A DNA stretch of 64,000 nt from Eumeta japonica (taxonomy: Eukaryota > Arthropoda > Insecta > Lepidoptera > Psychidae). Location of the stretch: positions 186,001 through 250,000 of the forward strand of contig BGZK01000748.1 in the NCBI GenBank assembly GCA_005406025.1. The letters are read 5' to 3'. This document shows positions 59,830-64,000 of this stretch, in pieces. The position numbers and the translations under genes were made by a program. A model generated the notes under the pieces. That model worked only from the letters and a program-made list of their open reading frames with translations, was not told the DNA's origin and did no database searches. The first letter of the stretch is position 1. Each line of letters starts with the position of its first letter.

Positions 59830-60100
59830 TCAAAAATGTAACCACATCAAAGCGAAATACCACTGACTGACTAACTGACCACCATGAGGTCTCCGACTAG
59901 AAGTGCGATTGACTTGAAATTCGGCAAAGTTACTCTTTTCGAGACGTAGACGCTCACTAAGAACGAATTTTACGCAAATCCTGTCCAAAAAAATTCGGGA
60001 CGTAGACGTTCAGAGGACCGGTTTTACGAAAATACAATCAAAAAAAATTTCATCATTTTATGTCCATGCCGGCGGAATCGTGGGCAAAAGCTAATAATTT
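59830..60100 (+). repeat. Interspersed repeat fragment with CACTGACTGACTAACTGACC
   Basis: The CACTGACTGACT run, then GACTTGAAATTCGGCAAAGT and twin GAGACGTAGACGCTCA / GGGACGTAGACGTTCA segments, has the order of a common noncoding lepidopteran repeat. No coding frame is present. Confidence 0.5.
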
Positions 60101-60123
60101 TACTAGCTTTTGTTTCTTACTTT

Positions 60124-60127
<4 letters not shown>

Positions 60128-60166
<39 letters not shown>
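60128..60166. repeat. AT dinucleotide microsatellite, about 19 units
   Basis: An uninterrupted (AT)n run. The open frames on both strands encoding IYIYIY are artefacts. Confidence 0.95.
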
Positions 60167-60170
<4 letters not shown>

Positions 60171-60419
60171 TGGACTGGGAATTGTACATTTTCGGTATTA
60201 TTCAATGGGTTTTCTATTTGCATATGTCGTTGCACCTTCTTCGATATGCAGATTTTAATATTAATTCAAAAAGACTAAAAGGAGTGGGTTAACATAGGTT
60301 TCAAAGAATTATTTATACAAAAAAAAAAAGATTTCCAGCCTTTCGGTATCGCGATGTGGTCGAGCAATAAAAAAAAAACAAGACCAATTCAAAGCGCACA
60401 TTAAAAACGAAACTAAAAG

Positions 60420-60605
60420 TGTATCTGATCGCGAACGCAAACAAAAGGCCGCGGGCGAATTTTTTCATGGCGGCGGCGACGAAAGCCTTAATGCTCCAGT
60501 TTTTATGAAAATTACCGCGCCCTCATTATGGGCACTCTCTCTCGTCTGGAGGTAGGTGCGTATACGAGCGCTCGCAGTTTCACGATCTCGAATAATTTTA
60601 TACGC
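60420..60605. promoter_or_regulatory. GC-rich block, possible conserved regulatory element
   Basis: AAGGCCGCGGGCGAATTTTT, ATGGCGGCGGCGACGAAAGC and TTACCGCGCCCTCATTATGG stand out from AT-rich flanks, without an open frame of note. It lies immediately downstream (minus sense) of the eh1-motif frame, consistent with intronic or flanking regulatory DNA of a developmental gene; this is inference. Confidence 0.3.
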
Positions 60606-60613
60606 GTTGTATT

Positions 60614-60865
60614 TTATTGATCTACAGGCAGTTGGATATTATATGGGTATTCTTCTTGAAGTTCATATTCGGCATATTTAGAATTTTGTGGGTGTAGTAT
60701 TTCATATTTTTTTTCGCTCCCCGTAGGGCGCAATAACAGGGATGCTATCGAAAATATATTTTTCTCCCGGGCGAAGTTATCTTTTATCGTGGGGTCCGAT
60801 TCCGAGGTCGATGATGTAATATCGGGATGTAAATAAAATTTCGAGGAAGCAATGATGGGACTCAT
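60614..60865 (-). CDS. Candidate exon with eh1-like FSIASLL motif
   Basis: This 83-codon frame starts MSPIIASSKFYLHPDI, is Ser/Thr/Glu-rich, and contains NIFSIASLLL (residues 36-45). The motif fits eh1 (FSIxxLL), the short peptide by which homeodomain, Fox and T-box repressors recruit Groucho. A Tyr/Glu-rich tail (YAEYELQEEYPYN) follows. Use of many different amino acids and the absence of low-complexity bias make it more gene-like than most frames here. TACCATTTCACCAG about 40-50 bases upstream could be an acceptor. No homeodomain or other DNA-binding domain is in the frame; if real, it would lie in another exon, joined by a donor before the TAA, though no strong donor is visible. It may also be a small standalone protein or a chance frame. 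Confidence 0.35.
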   Translation of the reverse strand: MSPIIASSKFYLHPDITSSTSESDPTIKDNFAREKNIFSIASLLLRPTGSEKKYEILHPQNSKYAEYELQEEYPYNIQLPVDQ

Positions 60866-63034
60866 AGGATGGGATTACATTTTAGTAATAGTAGGAAAAT
60901 AGTATATCTGGTGAAATGGTAGGATGGTGATACATTTGCTGGTACCTTTTGAAAACTTCTAATTGACCAAATGAAAGTTACTTCATTCCATGAACGATGT
61001 CAAATCGTTGTGAACAAATTCATATTTTTACATGGGATTGTTACACACGTGGTGACTTCGATATGGATTTCGCATATATTCTCCGCATTAATGTGAAAAG
61101 TAAATTTGGTGGAATTTTAACTTTATTAACATTTAATTTGTAAATGAATTTAGAGAATCAGAAGGTTTTATATTCGGTACGAGACGAGAGTCAGAGTATC
61201 TTCTTAGTATGTTCTCTGATACTATAATTTATTACAAATAATAATTTGTTACACAATAATTGGTGTATTAAAATGATTATGTCGTTGAAGACAAATTATT
61301 GTATAAATTAATTGACTATGAAAACTAAATTCGTCACAGTACTCGATTTAATTAATTTATTAGATTCATTGTAAATTGCAGGTTACACTAAATCTTGAAA
61401 TATGTAATATTTCATTTGCATATCACATTGTACATAACAAAGCTGTTATATAAAATAGACAGGCTGACATGATACTTCATTCATCGTATTTCGTTTTTAA
61501 TTCACCAAAATTTTTGTTCTCTGCGTCATTCTACTGTCGTTTTTCTAAAAATTCTTTCACTATGTTTATTATAACTTTTATATATGTACTTCGTGCTTTT
61601 TAAGTGCGAAAAGAACTGGCTTCCTTTAACGCTTTCCCAGATGAATTCTTCAATTGATTGTAATGAAATTTAATATAAAACTAGTTTGAATCCAGAGCCA
61701 TAGCAACAAAAAATCAACTTCAAATCAAATGAGATAAGGGGAAAAAAAGGATAAACATCGTTACATAAAATTAATTGTAAAGTATACACAACAATATATT
61801 TACACAATGTAGACACCTGCGCACCTGCCTCTACTCCTTCAACTGCGCCGTTCGGGAACGGGCCTAGGGTGTGATGGATCGATATAAAAATTGAAGAATT
61901 CAATCTAAGTCCACGCGGGCGGAGCTGCGGTTAAAAATAAGTGAACTGCAATGACAGTATGAATTCAAGAATTATTACTGCAGCCAGACCGAAATTAGAT
62001 TCTAAATTCGATGCATACTTCTGATTTGACTCGACATTTATGTCTACTTAGTCGAAATGTGTAGGCATCGGTAATGGAGGCCCTAGGCGACATCTTGCGA
62101 CCTCGTGACACGCTTGCTCGGCCGACCGGACGCGTGCGATATTAATGAATTTGTTGACGTCTGGACCCTTAACCCTCGGCTAGCTTAAGCCATGGACTGA
62201 TAGAAAAACTTATTAAATCTGAAGATAAGAGAAAAATATTTGTCTACGAATAAATTTTATATTATATTTTACTATGCAGACAGTAAATCCTATGCTATAC
62301 TTTCTTCTTTTCACGGACTACTTTACTCACTTCTAAATTCCACCATATAAATTAGCTTAATAAAACACGAAATCGCAAAAAACCAAGTTCTCTTTTTTTA
62401 GTATTCATGCAAAATAATAATCGCCTTACACGAGTGCAAACATTATTAACAGGGGTCTTCAGGGTATCACCATTAAAGTGGACCAAAATTAAAGTCAAGA
62501 TTGTAAAATAGAATTTTATCCTAAAGCGTTCAAACGAAAATAACTCTCCTATAATTGGCTCTTTCTGACTTATTATAATTATGGTAATATGTTGTAATAA
62601 TTTCGTATTACTATTAACCGATTCGGTACAAGTTTCCTGTTCTTTCCGATAGGTGGTGCGCACATATGGATATGCTCGCTGCTTTGCTGTATAAAAAGTT
62701 TTGGATTTTTTGGTTTTTATATGGAGGCCGCACACCCCTCGTTAGTTAGTTAGTTAGCATAAAAGTTAGATGTGTTGACTTTCACAATGATGCATAAAAT
62801 GTTGTGAGAGTTCATCAATGTTTATACATACGAAGGCCACTCTGAAATTATTTAGATACTGTCAAACACCGGTATTCCCACACTTAAGATTGCGCATGCA
62901 TGCAATTGCACTTAACTATATCCAAAACGCGCACAGTAGTCACTTTCCGCGTTTTTAAACGTAGAGCGTGTTTCTTTGAAACAAGTAATGTATTTGGAAC
63001 CTGAACACTGGCGAGGTAGGATACACTATGGTTT
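60866..63034. other. Mostly AT-rich noncoding stretch
   Basis: No gene is supported. A GC-richer patch at 62060-62150 (GGCATCGGTAATGGAGGCCC) has a 23-codon frame only. A 127-codon minus-strand frame (62352-62735) is unfamiliar. A short (TTAG)n run lies at about 62740-62756. Confidence 0.4.
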
Positions 63035-63869
63035 TAAGGTCGGTCTATCCGAAAGGCAATGTGTGCAGCGATTGTAACACCATCTAGAGCCACTGCGTTT
63101 CGATGGTTGAGAGGATTTCGTAATGGACGCAACTCATTTTGAGATAAAAAACATTCGGGAAGGCCTATTTCGACAGTCACTATAGATAATGTCGCCTGTG
63201 TTCATAAAACGATAAAAGGTTATAATGGATGCACTTACCACATGATTCAGAATACTCTTGAGATTGGGTCTGCAGGGATGTATAAGATCTTGCATGAAGA
63301 ATTGGAAATGAAATAGATTGTTTATCCTAAAAAATGCGAGCGATGATGACCGCAAAGATTCGCTTTTATACAATGACTTAAATGCCTGTCAGAACATTAA
63401 AGTCATTGTATAAAAGCGGTCATCGTATAATATACAAAATTGTCAACAAGTGACGAATCGTACGTTCCCTTTTACGACTAAAGTAGGGCATGGGTTCATA
63501 AAGATGATCCAACGCCAACCATAGAGCAAAAAGCACGTGCATTGAAAAAAGTTAGGTATGCTGTGCGTTTCAAAAATACAGGATTAGTCAAAGCTATTGA
63601 ATTAAAAGGACAGACAACTGACATGGCGGTCTGGTACACACGACACTGCTTGCCAGAAGTCCTCCAGACTCTTAGAATTAGTGCATTAACGCTGCACCAC
63701 GACAGTGTCCTCTCATACCGCTGAAGTCGTTGTCAACTTTTTTCAACGAAAATAAATTTGTAAACTTAGAGCATCCGCCTTTATTTAGGCGGCTTTCGGT
63801 TAATTTTTCATTTAAAATTCATCTACATAAGTACATTTGACACTGAAGGAGACTACTTTGAACATATTT
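63035..63869 (+). pseudogene. mariner transposase pseudogene 2
   Basis: A broken mariner-family transposase runs in order. RKAMCAAIVTPSRATAFRW and LRGFRNGRNSF*DKKHSGRP are the helix-turn-helix region. TVTIDNVACVHKTIKGYNGC and LEIGSAGMYKILHEELEMK* follow, to 63316. After an unrelated insert come SDESYVPFYD*SRAWVHKDD, with the first catalytic Asp, and PTPTIEQKARALKKVRYAV. KGQTTDMAVWYTRHCLPEVL and LHHDS follow, with the second Asp. After frame loss NKFVNLEHPPL appears, then DTEGDYFEHI near the natural C terminus. The third catalytic region (PYSPDLAP-like) is deleted. A palindrome sits in the linker at 63361-63418. It is better preserved than mariner pseudogene 1 and belongs to a different mariner subfamily. 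Confidence 0.85.
63361..63418. repeat. Near-perfect inverted repeat inside mariner pseudogene 2
   Basis: CGCTTTTATACAATGACTTAA (63361-63381) pairs with TTAAAGTCATTGTATAAAAGCG (63397-63418) with a single-base indel. The loop is 15 bases. It interrupts the region between the DNA-binding and catalytic parts of the transposase, so the inverted copy arose after the element inserted. Confidence 0.9.
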
Positions 63870-64000
63870 AAATCTGACATATCTTGCCCACAGAGTTCTC
63901 CTGTATCAATAATTTCGGAGTGACCCTCGTATAGATGGTTACAAACTTAACTAGACGTTACAACGATAGATTTCACGGACTGTTGTTGTTATCGATGCAT

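Noticed and set aside
60053..60292. Open frames encoding IYIYIY repeats on both strands
   Set aside because: They are translations of an AT dinucleotide microsatellite.
62352..62735. 127-codon minus-strand open frame
   Set aside because: It is basic, without domain or splice context, and lies in AT-rich DNA; no support as a gene.
62740..62758. (TTAG)n run as insect telomeric repeat
   Set aside because: The run has a four-base period rather than TTAGG and is only a few units long.

Overview
This window looks like nuclear DNA from a moth or butterfly (Lepidoptera). It is AT-rich, gene-poor and non-operonic. It is littered with decayed insect transposons: mariner, piggyBac, hAT-type MITEs, Helitron, RTE-like LINEs and tRNA-derived SINEs. 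It also carries interspersed-repeat ends that I recognise as common in lepidopteran genomes, such as the ACGGAACCCTAAAAA-type end and the TTTTTAACCGACTTC-type terminal repeat. The species cannot be named from the sequence alone. There are no rRNA or intact tRNA genes, no CRISPR array and no bacterial gene structure.

Only one gene appears complete: an intronless 327-codon reading frame at 21053-22036 (+) whose C-terminal half resembles the mitochondrial outer-membrane import channel Tom40. It is divergent and probably a retrocopy-derived paralogue. The second convincing coding element is a single exon at 7680-7814 (-) with the P-loop of an Rnd-like Rho-family GTPase, the rest of the gene being unassigned. 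Weaker candidate exons are at 13184-13275 (+), 37287-37430 (+), 59024-59146 (-) and 60614-60865 (-). The last encodes an eh1-like FSIASLL motif of the kind found in homeodomain and other Groucho-binding transcription factors. Several GC/CpG-rich blocks (about 1.95-2.17, 6.17-6.52, 7.05-7.33, 25.0-25.28, 29.74-30.05, 60.42-60.60 kb) stand out from the AT-rich background and may be promoters, first exons or conserved regulatory DNA.

Layout. 0-8 kb: repeat ends, perfect palindromes, GC-rich blocks and the GTPase exon. 8-20 kb: two copies of an unclassified element bounded by GACGTGACAACG inverted ends, a candidate exon, a hAT MITE with target-site duplication, a tRNA-SINE and a Helitron remnant. 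20-23 kb: the Tom40-like gene. 23-37 kb: mostly featureless AT-rich DNA with a MITE, a long repeat shared with 54-55 kb, and two antisense tRNA-SINEs. 37-47 kb: a five-unit tandem array, a piggyBac remnant with TTAA duplication and TIRs, and a MITE with 145-bp inverted arms. 47-56 kb: LINE fragments and a mariner pseudogene. 56-64 kb: the third copy of the 8/16-kb element, candidate minus-strand exons, and a second mariner pseudogene.

The most unusual window-wide pattern is a set of about ten near-perfect, short-loop palindromes (arms 12-29 bp) whose sequences are unrelated to one another. This argues against one transposon family and suggests template-switch events or similar local inverted duplication. 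I did not find an operon-like new system. The items most worth following are the Tom40 paralogue, the eh1-motif exon and the palindromes.
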